NCBI RefSeq assembly: GCF_947502065.1
Contig: NZ_CANMYE010000003.1
Coordinates: forward strand, 186,001 to 250,000
Reading direction: 5' to 3'
Length of the DNA stretch: 64,000 bases
Origin: an uncultured Pseudoteredinibacter sp.
GTDB lineage: Bacteria; Pseudomonadota; Gammaproteobacteria; Pseudomonadales; Cellvibrionaceae
This document shows, piece after piece, positions 54,456-63,415 of the stretch (its first letter is position 1; each line of letters starts with the position of its first letter). Below the pieces are notes generated by a model. It saw only the letters and a list, made by a program, of their open reading frames with translations, did no database searches and had not been told where the DNA came from. Made by a program: the position numbers and the translations under genes.

Positions 54456-54884
54456 TCATTGAAGGAGGCGCGGCTGATAGCGAGACTGGCAATCCGCTGC
54501 GGCTAGACGGTAACGCCCCCACAAACTCCCCAACAACAAGCCCAACACCGCACCCAGAATTGAAAGGCCTTCACCACCCAACTGCTGGCCAACATAGGCC
54601 AATACAATCAACATTAGCAAAGGAATTAAATAGGCGATAGCGCTAGCTCGAACCAAAGTAGACTCTTCGATTCCAATACTCACCCTATCTTGTAGCTTAA
54701 AGTCGCGTTGCGCCCGCCCATCTAAAGGCACCTTAAGCAAGCCATGACTTTCATTAAGGTTTTGCAATAAGCGCTGGCCACACACATTACGGCCTCGACA
54801 GCTATCACAACTGGATTTTTGGGTGGTCTGCAACCACAAATGATCTTCGGCCACGGCTATTATGCGGCCTTCTTCTTCAACCAT
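54456..54884 (-). CDS. rseC: RseC/MucC-type membrane protein
   Basis: A 142-residue RseC family protein. The N-terminal cytoplasmic part has CDSCRGRNVCGQ (C-x2-C-x5-C, about residues 26-37), a redox-type Cys cluster. Two transmembrane segments follow (about 83-101 and 107-126). It lies between rseB and mucD. RseC modulates RpoE signalling and, in other contexts, SoxR reduction. Confidence 0.9.
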   Translation of the reverse strand: MVEEEGRIIAVAEDHLWLQTTQKSSCDSCRGRNVCGQRLLQNLNESHGLLKVPLDGRAQRDFKLQDRVSIGIEESTLVRASAIAYLIPLLMLIVLAYVGQQLGGEGLSILGAVLGLLLGSLWGRYRLAAADCQSRYQPRLLQ

Positions 54885-54900
54885 GTGTTACTTATACTCG

Positions 54901-56019
54901 CTAGCGCGCTTTTGGTCTCACCGATTCGGCAATCTGCCGCAGGCTGCCACCAGGAATTTCCCCAACCGCTGTCACCGTGTACAACTGCTGCCCTAGGGAC
55001 ATTTTACTCATAACCACGGAGGTTGCGCCACGATGCGTTGTTCCAATGATCACCTGCTCTTCTGTAGCCGGCTGAATAAAGATAGATAAGGCATTTAAAC
55101 CGTCGGTATACATAATTTGATCGCCGCCGGCTTTGGAAGCTTGCTGCCCTGAAAATACAAAACCTTCGGGCAACCAGCTTGCCTCCCAAGTTTGTCGGGT
55201 TTTATGTATCTCTGGCAACTGTTCTTTATCACTACACAGATGCGAACGATCAACCTGCTCCACCTTCTCATCGGTGGCATCCGATGGTGAAAGCTCCACC
55301 TCAGGCCCCAATTTCAAGTCAACAAACTGGAAGCGCTCACGAACTTTATTGGCCCCGCCAACCAGCTCCAGCATAAGCGGCAAAGCCGTTTCACGATCGA
55401 CCGCAATAACATATCCATAACGGTGCTCATCACGAGGCTTTACGCCCAGCAACAGCGCATCGCGATCAGCAATCCGCTGCCGACCTAGAATACTGTATTG
55501 ATAAAGATCCCAAAGACGTAAAATACGCTCACCTAAGCGCATGCTGGCACCACGTAAAAGATGCTCACCAATCGCCGTACAACTGGCTCCACGACCAACA
55601 CTGCGGACTTCACGACGTGCACCGTTGAGTTGAATCAAGCTTTCATGCTCAACCCCATCAATCACTTTATGTGAGATGCGCATACTGTCGACATGATTAT
55701 CAAACTCAAAGGTCACCAAGCCTTGGTAATCCAACTCACGAACGGCGCGAGACATTTTATTGAGGATGAGCTGCACCTCTTTGTGAATAATCACTTGGCG
55801 CTCTTGCTCAGTTAAAGGACGGGTCCTCGAGCCTTGGGGGCCTTGCCCCTGTGCAGACGGTGCATCGCCGGACGATTCAAGAGGCGCGGCCGATGAAGGT
55901 ATATCGGACACCTTAGCGGCGGCGGAGTTACTAGGAGAATGTTCAGGATTTGGCTCAGTTTGAGCAACAGCCATGGCGCTGAAAAGAGACAGCGCCACAG
56001 CCAAATAGCTAGCTTGCAT
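54901..56019 (-). CDS. mucB: Sigma-E regulatory protein MucB/RseB
   Basis: RseB/MucB binds the periplasmic part of the anti-sigma factor and shields it from proteolysis. The 372-residue protein has a signal peptide (about residues 1-19), a Pro/Ser-rich linker (about 20-75) and a MucB/RseB domain with ELDYQGLVTFEFDNHVDSMR and GYVIAVDRETALPLMLEL. The C-terminal subdomain has AVGEIPGGSLRQIAESV. It is 72 bp downstream of mucA. Confidence 0.95.
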   Translation of the reverse strand: MQASYLAVALSLFSAMAVAQTEPNPEHSPSNSAAAKVSDIPSSAAPLESSGDAPSAQGQGPQGSRTRPLTEQERQVIIHKEVQLILNKMSRAVRELDYQGLVTFEFDNHVDSMRISHKVIDGVEHESLIQLNGARREVRSVGRGASCTAIGEHLLRGASMRLGERILRLWDLYQYSILGRQRIADRDALLLGVKPRDEHRYGYVIAVDRETALPLMLELVGGANKVRERFQFVDLKLGPEVELSPSDATDEKVEQVDRSHLCSDKEQLPEIHKTRQTWEASWLPEGFVFSGQQASKAGGDQIMYTDGLNALSIFIQPATEEQVIIGTTHRGATSVVMSKMSLGQQLYTVTAVGEIPGGSLRQIAESVRPKAR

Positions 56020-56091
56020 GTTAGATCATGACCTCACACCGCTCACCAACATGCCCTATGGCAGGAACATAAAACAGCGGGTATTTACAGA

Positions 56092-56769
56092 TTACTGTTC
56101 GATTTTTGGAACACGCGCATAAGGTAACACACCTCGACCACTGTTAGCCGCCGCATTATTGGCATGTTCCATCATTAAAATATTAAGACGTCGCTGCAGC
56201 TGCTCCTCAGTTAAGGCCTTTTGTGCGGCCTGCTGACCACTTAGCTGGCTGGGCATTAAGAAATTAGGGCTGCGATTGACGATAGCCGGATTCTGACTTC
56301 TTGGTAAGGGGCTGTTAACACCTGCTGCCAGTACGGGCTGCTCTACCAGGGTAGGCTGGCTAATAACTGGGCTGGCTTGCGCCTCGGCTACAGCAGTTTC
56401 ACCAACAGGCTCCGCAAATTGTTGCCAATTTTGCTGCACACCTAAAACCACTACACAAGCTACCGAAGCGGCAATGGCAAAACGACCGGCTCCGGCCCAA
56501 AAGCCTGCTGGCTTAGCGCTGTGCGGAGCTTCTTCTGCTAAAGCCTCTTGAACACCAGGCAGCAGACTGCCGCTGGCTGTAACCGACTCACCACGCATGG
56601 CAGCGCCAATCATATGGTAACGGGACCACTGTTCCTCCAGCTTAGCATCTGACTGCTTAAGCAGCCTACGCAATTCCATATCACTGGCTTGATCGTCTAC
56701 CAAAGCCGACAGTGATTCAGCCAATTGCTGACCCTGCTGACGATGCTGATCAATGGATTTATCGGTCAT
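56092..56769 (-). CDS. mucA: Anti-sigma-E factor MucA/RseA
   Basis: A 225-residue anti-sigma factor. The N-terminal cytoplasmic region (about residues 1-95) has QQLAESLSALVDDQASDMEL and RRLLKQSDAK, typical of the sigma-binding domain. One transmembrane helix (about 98-112) is followed by a periplasmic region rich in Pro/Gln. GGGG lies 8 bp before the ATG, after a hairpin. The rpoE gene is 290 bp upstream, unusually far. Confidence 0.93.
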   Translation of the reverse strand: MTDKSIDQHRQQGQQLAESLSALVDDQASDMELRRLLKQSDAKLEEQWSRYHMIGAAMRGESVTASGSLLPGVQEALAEEAPHSAKPAGFWAGAGRFAIAASVACVVVLGVQQNWQQFAEPVGETAVAEAQASPVISQPTLVEQPVLAAGVNSPLPRSQNPAIVNRSPNFLMPSQLSGQQAAQKALTEEQLQRRLNILMMEHANNAAANSGRGVLPYARVPKIEQ

Positions 56770-57059
56770 AGCATTTCCCCGTTAAGCACCCTATTGGCGG
56801 TGCTTTAAGTTATTGCAAATCTATTACGGCTCTTCCAATTGAAGGCCATATACGTTTTGCTGCAAGCAATTAGCTTAGTTGCAGCGATAGTGAAGCTGCG
56901 ACCCCTCACCATCAAAGCCACTTAGGAGCCGCTAAACACGACGGCTAAATGACTAGTCTAACAATCATTCAATATGACTCAGTGACTCACAAAAGGTTCA
57001 CAAAAAGCTCAGCCAAATTTGAACTCGCGCACATTTTGCGACCTAAGCCCAAGCCCGTA
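56770..57059 (-). other. 290-bp rpoE-mucA spacer with hairpins
   Basis: No gene longer than 15 codons was found on the minus strand by reading. A stem AAGCACC/GGTGCTT at 56784-56805 lies 15 bp before the mucA start, and a stem with GCAGC/GCTGC arms lies near 56879-56900. Neither is followed by a T run on the minus strand. They could attenuate or stabilise the transcript. Confidence 0.5.
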
Positions 57060-57644
57060 CTATTTAAGCAAAGGCGCTATCGCCTTCTCGATCGCCTCTC
57101 GGGCACGGAAAATACGGGATCTCACAGTACCTACCGGGCAGGCCATCACACTGGCAATTTCTTCGTAGCTTAAGCCTTCCATTTCTCGCAAAGTTACCGC
57201 GGTACGTAAATCCTCAGGCAATTCAGTTATTGCGCGATCGACCACTTCTTGCAGCTCATCGCGAAACAGGTTGTTTTCTGGGCTATCAACGTCTTTTAAG
57301 TATTCACTACCACCATAAAATTCGGCGTCCTCTACCTCAACGTCACTTGCGGGTGGGCGTCGATTACGAGAAACCAAAAAATTCTTAGCGGTATTAATAG
57401 CAATCCGATAAAGCCAAGTATAAAACGCACTATCGCCCCGAAAATTGGGCAAAGCGCGATAGGCTTTAATGAAGGCTTCTTGGGCGACATCATGCACTTC
57501 AGCCGAGTCTTTAATATAGCGGCCGATAATAGACAGGATTTTATGCTGGTACTTTAACACCAGCAAATCGAAGGCTTTCTTGTCCCCTTTCTGAACACGC
57601 TCGACCAACTGCTGGTCTGTTGTTGGCGCCGACTGCGCTGCCAT
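57060..57644 (-). CDS. rpoE: RNA polymerase sigma-E factor (AlgU)
   Basis: An extracytoplasmic-function sigma factor of 194 residues controlling envelope stress genes. Region 2 contains YQHKILSIIGRYI and DVAQEAFIKAYRALPNFRG (about residues 52-70), and region 4 contains LPEDLRTAVTLREMEGLSYE and CPVGTVRSRIFRAREAIEK. GGAG lies 6 bp before the ATG. It is the first gene of the mucABCD-like cluster and has a sigma-E-type promoter upstream. Confidence 0.97.
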   Translation of the reverse strand: MAAQSAPTTDQQLVERVQKGDKKAFDLLVLKYQHKILSIIGRYIKDSAEVHDVAQEAFIKAYRALPNFRGDSAFYTWLYRIAINTAKNFLVSRNRRPPASDVEVEDAEFYGGSEYLKDVDSPENNLFRDELQEVVDRAITELPEDLRTAVTLREMEGLSYEEIASVMACPVGTVRSRIFRAREAIEKAIAPLLK

Positions 57645-57751
57645 GCCTCACTCCAATCAATCCACCTTCAGATGGATGCTATATTGTTCTTTTACTAATT
57701 CACTGGCCGATTCTGGGCTTAATTTTACCACGGACGAGCCTAAGATAGCTC

Positions 57752-57780
57752 ATAGACTGGTTAAGCTGAGACAAGTTCCC
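57752..57780 (-). promoter_or_regulatory. Sigma-E-type promoter for rpoE (autoregulation)
   Basis: On the minus strand GGGAACTT is followed by 16 bases and TCTAT. The -35 matches GGAACTT and the -10 matches TCTGA at three of five. It lies about 108 bp upstream of the rpoE start, where P. aeruginosa algU also has an RpoE-type promoter. Confidence 0.55.
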
Positions 57781-57937
57781 AAATCAATTAGCAATTTACT
57801 TGCTGAGGTTTTACCTAAGTTAGCCAAACTAAGCCACTGTCTTTGCAAAGATTATCCATCAGCCCCTGAAAGCTTGAGATACGGTATACTAGCGCCCAAC
57901 TTCGCACTCTGTGCCAGTGGATTTTAGGAACTACAGA

Positions 57938-59569
57938 ATGAAAACTCGACACCAATACGACGTGTTAATTGTTGGCAGTGGCGCCGCAGGTCTCACTTTA
58001 GCACTGAATCTTGCCGAAAAATTTAAAGTGGCCGTATTGAGTAAATCCGACATCAATCAAGGCTCAACTTGGTTTGCACAAGGGGGTATTGCGGCGGTTT
58101 TAGACTCTGATGATTCTGTAGAAGCTCACGTCAAAGACACACTAAATGCAGGCGCAGGGCTGTGCCACGAAGATTCTGTGCGCTTTACCGTAGAAAATAG
58201 CGCCGATGCTATCCGCTGGCTGATCGATCAAGGCGTCGATTTTACCCGCGAGGCCGAAAGCGAGGAATACCATTTAACCAAAGAGGGTGGCCACAGCCAT
58301 CGACGCATCATTCACAGTGCTGACGCCACAGGTCAGGCGGTGCATTCAGCCCTTTCTGATCGTACTCTTAGCCATAAAAACATTGATGTCTATGCGCACC
58401 ATGTCGCCGTAGATCTGGTCAAACAGCCAAGCCCTAATAGTCGTAAGTTACGCTGCGCAGGCGCCTATGTTTATAACCGCCCCAAAGATAGAGTCGATCT
58501 GTTTCAGGCAAAGGCGGTAATTTTAGCAACCGGCGGAGCCAGCAAAGTTTACCTATACACCAGTAACCCCGACGGAGCATCCGGTGACGGCATCGCGATG
58601 GCTTGGCGCGCAGGTTGTCGAGTAGCCAATATGGAATTCAACCAATTCCACCCGACCTGTCTATTCCACCCAAAGGCAAAATCATTCTTGATCACCGAAG
58701 CCCTCAGAGGTGAAGGCGCTTATCTACGCCTGCCAAATGGCGAGCGCTTTATGCACCGATTCGATGAACGGGAAGAATTGGCCCCGCGAGATATCGTCGC
58801 CCGCGCCATTGACCATGAAATGAAACGCCTAGGTAGCGACTGTTTGTATCTCGACATCAGCCATAAACCCGAAGCCTTTATCGCTGAACACTTTCCCACC
58901 GTAAAAGCACGCTGCCTTGAATTCGGTATCGATATCACCAAAGAATGGATTCCCGTCGTACCTGCAGCCCACTACACCTGCGGCGGTATCGTAGTTGATC
59001 ACAAAGGCCAAACCGATTTACAACAGCTTTATGCGATCGGTGAAACCTCATTTACTGGCCTGCACGGCGCTAACCGGATGGCCAGTAATTCCCTACTCGA
59101 GTGTATCGTTTATGCCCAAGCGGCCGCACGACACATCAGTGATACAATTAGCGATGTCGCCGACATTCAACCTATCGCCCCTTGGGATGCCTCCCGCGTG
59201 ACCGATTCAGACGAGGACGTGGTTATCTCCCACAACTGGGATGAGCTGCGACGATTTATGTGGGATTACGTCGGCATTGTAAGAACCCGTAAACGCCTGG
59301 AAAGAGCTACCCACAGAATTAAGCTACTGCAAAAAGAAATTGCTGAATACTACAGCAACTACAAAGTGAGTAACGACCAAATTGAACTAAGAAACTTGGC
59401 AACAGTGGCAGAATTAATTATTCGATCCGCCATGAGCCGCAAAGAAAGTCGCGGGCTACATTACTCTTTGGACTACCCAGAACTATCGGCAGTGGCCAAA
59501 GACACAATTTTGGTACCTATGAATTTCGCCGGGCAAGATTTAATTGTCAATAACTCTCAGAAGCTTTAA
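57938..59569 (+). CDS. nadB: L-aspartate oxidase NadB
   Basis: NadB oxidises L-aspartate to iminoaspartate for NAD synthesis using FAD. I chose the ATG at 57938 with AGGA 8 bp upstream, giving 543 residues. A GTG at 57911 would add nine. It has [12 protein letters not shown] (FAD-binding), [29 protein letters not shown] (about residues 117-132) and [19 protein letters not shown]. It converges on the ygfX-like gene. Confidence 0.97.
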   Translation: MKTRHQYDVLIVGSGAAGLTLALNLAEKFKVAVLSKSDINQGSTWFAQGGIAAVLDSDDSVEAHVKDTLNAGAGLCHEDSVRFTVENSADAIRWLIDQGVDFTREAESEEYHLTKEGGHSHRRIIHSADATGQAVHSALSDRTLSHKNIDVYAHHVAVDLVKQPSPNSRKLRCAGAYVYNRPKDRVDLFQAKAVILATGGASKVYLYTSNPDGASGDGIAMAWRAGCRVANMEFNQFHPTCLFHPKAKSFLITEALRGEGAYLRLPNGERFMHRFDEREELAPRDIVARAIDHEMKRLGSDCLYLDISHKPEAFIAEHFPTVKARCLEFGIDITKEWIPVVPAAHYTCGGIVVDHKGQTDLQQLYAIGETSFTGLHGANRMASNSLLECIVYAQAAARHISDTISDVADIQPIAPWDASRVTDSDEDVVISHNWDELRRFMWDYVGIVRTRKRLERATHRIKLLQKEIAEYYSNYKVSNDQIELRNLATVAELIIRSAMSRKESRGLHYSLDYPELSAVAKDTILVPMNFAGQDLIVNNSQKL

Positions 59570-59582
59570 AGCGACGCAGCAG

Positions 59583-60143
59583 TTATTGATATTTGACTCG
59601 CTGGCACAATAGGCGCCACTTATTTGCATCATGGCAACGACGCAGCAATTGCAGGCGCCACCCTACTCTATGATCCGGTAGCAAAGACAAAAGTCGACCA
59701 TATAGCTTACCGATGTTTGCCGCTTCGGCTTGATTTTGTTGCGCCAATAACAGTGCTGCAAGCCTACGAGAAGATAACCTGGCTCGCCAAATCATCATCT
59801 CATAATGCTGCCATTCCAGTTCTAACCTAACCGCATTGAGCAGATCCTCACCAACCGCCTGCAATGTAAATTCTACTCCAGCATGCTCACAAGAACAGCA
59901 ACACAACTGAAAGCCAGACATGGACCAATGCTTAAGCAGCCATAAAGCACAGCTGAGTAGCAAGGTGAGGACAATAAGCCACAGCAGCCAGCTATTTAAA
60001 GGTAAAAGCCACAGAACGCAGGCGGCTATAATGAAGTGTAAAGTGCACAGCGAGAGGGCTAGCAAACGAGAAGGCTGCAAGGGCAGCCTAAAGGCCTCAA
60101 CGGCTCCGCCCGAAAATTTACTTGGCGGCAACAGCTGATCCAA
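59583..60143 (-). CDS. YgfX-like membrane protein
   Basis: A 186-residue protein with two adjacent N-terminal membrane segments (about residues 28-50 and 52-70), then a soluble part. In E. coli, ygfX (cptA) precedes sdhE and is implicated in cytoskeleton-targeting toxicity with it. Here it lies 4 bp downstream of sdhE, in that order. Sequence match to YgfX is by position and topology only; at 186 residues it is longer than the E. coli protein. Confidence 0.65.
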   Translation of the reverse strand: MDQLLPPSKFSGGAVEAFRLPLQPSRLLALSLCTLHFIIAACVLWLLPLNSWLLWLIVLTLLLSCALWLLKHWSMSGFQLCCCSCEHAGVEFTLQAVGEDLLNAVRLELEWQHYEMMIWRARLSSRRLAALLLAQQNQAEAANIGKLYGRLLSLLPDHRVGWRLQLLRRCHDANKWRLLCQRVKYQ

Positions 60144-60147
60144 AATT

Positions 60148-60393
60148 CTAGTCTTGCAGACCAGTGTTATTGCGAATAATAGTGACGATTTTCAGCAATT
60201 CTGGGTCTTCAGGGTCCTGGCGCTTTAAAAACCAAGCAAACATATCTTGATCTTCACACTCTAAAAGAGCCCAATAACGCTCCTTATCTTCTTGTTCAAG
60301 ATTAGGGTAAATATTCTCTAGAAATGGCAACAACACCAGATCTAGCTCTAGCATGCCTCGACGACTGCCCCAGAATAGGCGATTCTTCTCCAT
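60148..60393 (-). CDS. sdhE: Succinate dehydrogenase flavinylation factor SdhE
   Basis: SdhE promotes covalent FAD attachment to SdhA. The 81-residue protein has RRGMLELDLVLLPF (about residues 11-24), the RGxxE family motif, then WALLECEDQDMFAWFL. It is divergent from ygfZ, the same grouping as in E. coli. Confidence 0.95.
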   Translation of the reverse strand: MEKNRLFWGSRRGMLELDLVLLPFLENIYPNLEQEDKERYWALLECEDQDMFAWFLKRQDPEDPELLKIVTIIRNNTGLQD

Positions 60394-60501
60394 AGGTACC
60401 TCAATTTCAGCTTTGACTAATTATAATTGAAAGCCTGCGACAGCGACCACAGATGTTAAAAAATATTTTACAATATCGGGCTAATTCAATTAGGAATCAC
60501 C

Positions 60502-61503
60502 ATGAGCAACTGGTCAGAACTTAAGCAAGCCCTTTCACTCGAGCTAAGCAACAGCGAAGCCGCTAAGAGTTTTAATAGCCCGCTGCAGCTTTGCAGCTTA
60601 GATCACAAATGCGCCATTGCTGTGGTGGGCCCAGACAGCAAAAAGTTCTTGCAGGGACAGCTGACCTGTAATTTAGATGACGTTAGCCCCAGTCAATGGC
60701 AGCTGGGGGCACACTGCAATCACAAAGGACGCATGATCAGCAGTTTTCGCGCCAGCGCACTTAGCGATGAGCATATCCTTCTTACATTACGCCACAACAT
60801 TAGCGACTCCGCCCTTGCCGCTTTGGCTAAATATGCGATCTTTTCAAAGGTAGAACTTAGCCTTAACGACAAACTGATGGGCTTAGGTCTTGCCGGCGAG
60901 CAAGCTGAGCAACAACTGTCCGCTTGGGAGCTGCCCATTGAAGAAGGGAATAGCGCCTATAAAGACGGTGTGCATGTGCTGAATATTGGCAAGGGGCGCT
61001 TCGAACTTTGGGCAGAGCAAGAAAATATAAAGAATTTGCTTGAACAGCTAAAGTCTGAGGCCACTTTGGTCGATAGCTCCCATTGGAAGTTATTAGATAT
61101 TCAAGCGGGGATCGCTGAAGTTGAAGCGGGTGTTGAGGAAGCAATCATTCCTCAAATGCTCAATTTCAATGAACTGGACGGCATTAACTATCAAAAGGGT
61201 TGCTATACCGGCCAGGAAATTATCGCCAGAATGCAATACCGGGGTAATGTTAAACGCCACACAGTTCGCCTCGTCGAGGGGATAACCGAGTCGCAAGTTG
61301 AACTTGCAAGCTTATACAGCGGCATGAGTGTTTACGGTGCCAACAAACAAGCTGTCGGTGAACTGGTTAACTTTGCCAAAGGGCCCCAAGGCCTTGAAGC
61401 ATTAGCTGTTGTCAAAGATGGTGCTGAGCAAACTGCACTAGCATTGTCTGAGGATGGACCCTGGAATTTCACGATAGAACCGCTGCCATATGCTATAACT
61501 TAA
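60502..61503 (+). CDS. ygfZ: tRNA-modifying/iron-sulphur assembly protein YgfZ
   Basis: A 333-residue folate-binding protein of the GcvT-like YgfZ family that supports certain Fe-S enzymes. The hallmark KGCYTGQEIIARMQYRG is about residues 232-248. It also has FLQGQLTCNLDDV and GAHCNHKGRMISSF. It is divergent from sdhE with a 108-bp spacer. Confidence 0.95.
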   Translation: MSNWSELKQALSLELSNSEAAKSFNSPLQLCSLDHKCAIAVVGPDSKKFLQGQLTCNLDDVSPSQWQLGAHCNHKGRMISSFRASALSDEHILLTLRHNISDSALAALAKYAIFSKVELSLNDKLMGLGLAGEQAEQQLSAWELPIEEGNSAYKDGVHVLNIGKGRFELWAEQENIKNLLEQLKSEATLVDSSHWKLLDIQAGIAEVEAGVEEAIIPQMLNFNELDGINYQKGCYTGQEIIARMQYRGNVKRHTVRLVEGITESQVELASLYSGMSVYGANKQAVGELVNFAKGPQGLEALAVVKDGAEQTALALSEDGPWNFTIEPLPYAIT

Positions 61504-61554
61504 ACACCGGTCGCTCGTTGGCGGCCTAAATGCAGCTTGAAACGAGACGACGCA

Positions 61555-62391
61555 ATGAATCCACTAGCGGCCCAAGCCCGTACAGATATTCTTTCCGCCA
61601 TTGATAATGACGAATTGGTACTGCCCAGCCTGCCTGAGATAGCTTTGCAAGTGCGCGAGGTCGCTGAAGACCCTGATGCCGGAGTAATGGATCTAAATAA
61701 GGTTATTGGCAATGATGTAGCGCTTACCGCCAGAATCATTAAAGTAGCCAACAGTCCGACAATGCGCGGAGCGCAGGAAATCACCAACCTACAAATGGCC
61801 CTTTCACGCCTTGGCCTACAGTTTACGGCTTCCCTAGCTATGGGGCTTGCGATGGAGCAAATGTTCCAAGCCAAATCCAAGGAGATCGATCGTCGAATTC
61901 GTGAAGTTTGGAGCCGCTCCAGCGAAATTGCCGGGATGTGCAATGTGCTGTGCAAGTTTCGTACAGACCTGCAACCAGACCAAGCAACACTCGCTGGCCT
62001 GGTACATAATATTGGCACCCTACCGATATTTAAATACGCTGAAGAAAACCCAGAATCTTTAAACAACCCCTTTGTATTGGATATGCTTATCTATGATCTC
62101 GGCGCAGAACTTGGCGACAAGATTTTAAGCACCTGGGAATTCTCGCCAGAACTAGTGCACGTACCAAGTCAGCACCTAGATTTTAACCGAGAAGGCGACG
62201 AGGTAAGCTACGCCGATATTGTTACTGTAGCCATGCTGCAAAACTATATGGGCGGCAACCACCCATTTGCCAATACGGACTACGCTACAGTCACTGCCTT
62301 TAAACGACTAGGCCTAGACCCCAATATGGAAGATGCCGAAGGCGAAGATATTTCGGCTGAGATGGAAGCAGCAATGTCCATGCTAGCCTAG
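61555..62391 (+). CDS. HDOD domain signalling protein
   Basis: A 278-residue HDOD protein. The start at 61555 is preferred to a TTG at 61537. It has PSLPEIALQVREVAEDPDAG and KVANSPTMRGAQEITNLQMA (about residues 60-79), and a C-terminal HDOD helical region with HNIGTLPIFKYAEENPE. HDOD proteins lack the phosphohydrolase HD pair and often act in two-component or c-di-GMP signalling. It converges with the methyltransferase gene, sharing 4 bp. Confidence 0.85.
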   Translation: MNPLAAQARTDILSAIDNDELVLPSLPEIALQVREVAEDPDAGVMDLNKVIGNDVALTARIIKVANSPTMRGAQEITNLQMALSRLGLQFTASLAMGLAMEQMFQAKSKEIDRRIREVWSRSSEIAGMCNVLCKFRTDLQPDQATLAGLVHNIGTLPIFKYAEENPESLNNPFVLDMLIYDLGAELGDKILSTWEFSPELVHVPSQHLDFNREGDEVSYADIVTVAMLQNYMGGNHPFANTDYATVTAFKRLGLDPNMEDAEGEDISAEMEAAMSMLA

Positions 62392-63275
62392 CCCCCTCTC
62401 GAAAAATACATCCCCCAAGCCAATGACCGCCCCTGCTCTGAAATGGCAACGGTCTTGGCTTTAAAGCCTTGGCGCTTAAATTCATTGATCAGATATTTCT
62501 GATCTTTAGTGCCTAAAGCAACATCCAATTGATGCGCTAAGCGCTCAATGTTTGCTTCTAAGGCTATCACCCATTGATTGACGATTTGTTGAGCTTGTTG
62601 CCCGGTATAGCGTCCGGATTGAACATCCCGAACCCATTGCATCACACCGTGAAGTAGCGCCAACAATAAACTCGATTCTTTTGGCAAACGAATCTGGGCA
62701 AATAAGGAATCCATACATAATTTCAGCTCGCAACGCTCGAATTGCTCGCAGTGAAAACACTCCGACCATTGCCGCGCCAATAGAAACAAGGGGCTCTTCA
62801 TGAGCAGCTGCGCTTCTAGCAACTGCTGCTTAGAGTGAGCACAAAGGTAAGAGCCTTCACGGTGACACAACAGCATAACCTGTGCCCGCTCACGCAAAAC
62901 TCTAAACAACTCAGCTAATGCCGGCTCTCTGCTTACATATTCAAAACCAAATTGACTGACAACCCAGTCAAAGCTACTCGCTGCAAACCCTAGGCGCGAG
63001 CCGTCCATACGGACGAAGCTATGTTTATTTCGCAATTCTAACTGAGGCGAGATATCACTGTAATCAACCCCTGCACGCAGACCACCGTGTTCAAGAGGCA
63101 AACGCCGTAAAAGCGCTCCATTACCAGTTGCTATATCCAATACTGATTCTTGAGTGCTTATGCGCTTAAGAAAATATTCAGAGGCAAAGCCATACAACGG
63201 GCTAGCAGGGTGAGCCTGTAAAGATTCTCCAGCACCACCGCGCCAATATTGTGACCAACTAAGATGCGTACTCAC
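62388..63275 (-). CDS. Class I SAM-dependent methyltransferase
   Basis: A 295-residue protein with a class I SAM-methyltransferase N-terminal domain. Motif I is ESVLDIATGNGALL (about residues 42-55), motif II DYSDIS, and DWVVSQFGFEYVSR (about 105). The C-terminal half is helical. The substrate is unknown. The reading ends in CTAG, shared with the convergent HDOD gene's stop. Confidence 0.82.
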   Translation of the reverse strand: MSTHLSWSQYWRGGAGESLQAHPASPLYGFASEYFLKRISTQESVLDIATGNGALLRRLPLEHGGLRAGVDYSDISPQLELRNKHSFVRMDGSRLGFAASSFDWVVSQFGFEYVSREPALAELFRVLRERAQVMLLCHREGSYLCAHSKQQLLEAQLLMKSPLFLLARQWSECFHCEQFERCELKLCMDSLFAQIRLPKESSLLLALLHGVMQWVRDVQSGRYTGQQAQQIVNQWVIALEANIERLAHQLDVALGTKDQKYLINEFKRQGFKAKTVAISEQGRSLAWGMYFSRGG

Positions 63276-63415
63276 TCAAAGGCCTTTAATAATTTTATTT
63301 ATTTGGCCATAGCATGAGCGTAATTGCTCACGGAAATATCACAAAAACTTATGAGTTCGAAGAAAAAGTCGTCAAAATATACAATAAACCGTAGGCGGAG
63401 TGCTGTTATTACAAA

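Noticed and set aside
61500..62066. 188-residue minus-strand ORF
   Set aside because: Shadow of the HDOD gene, no motif and no ribosome site.
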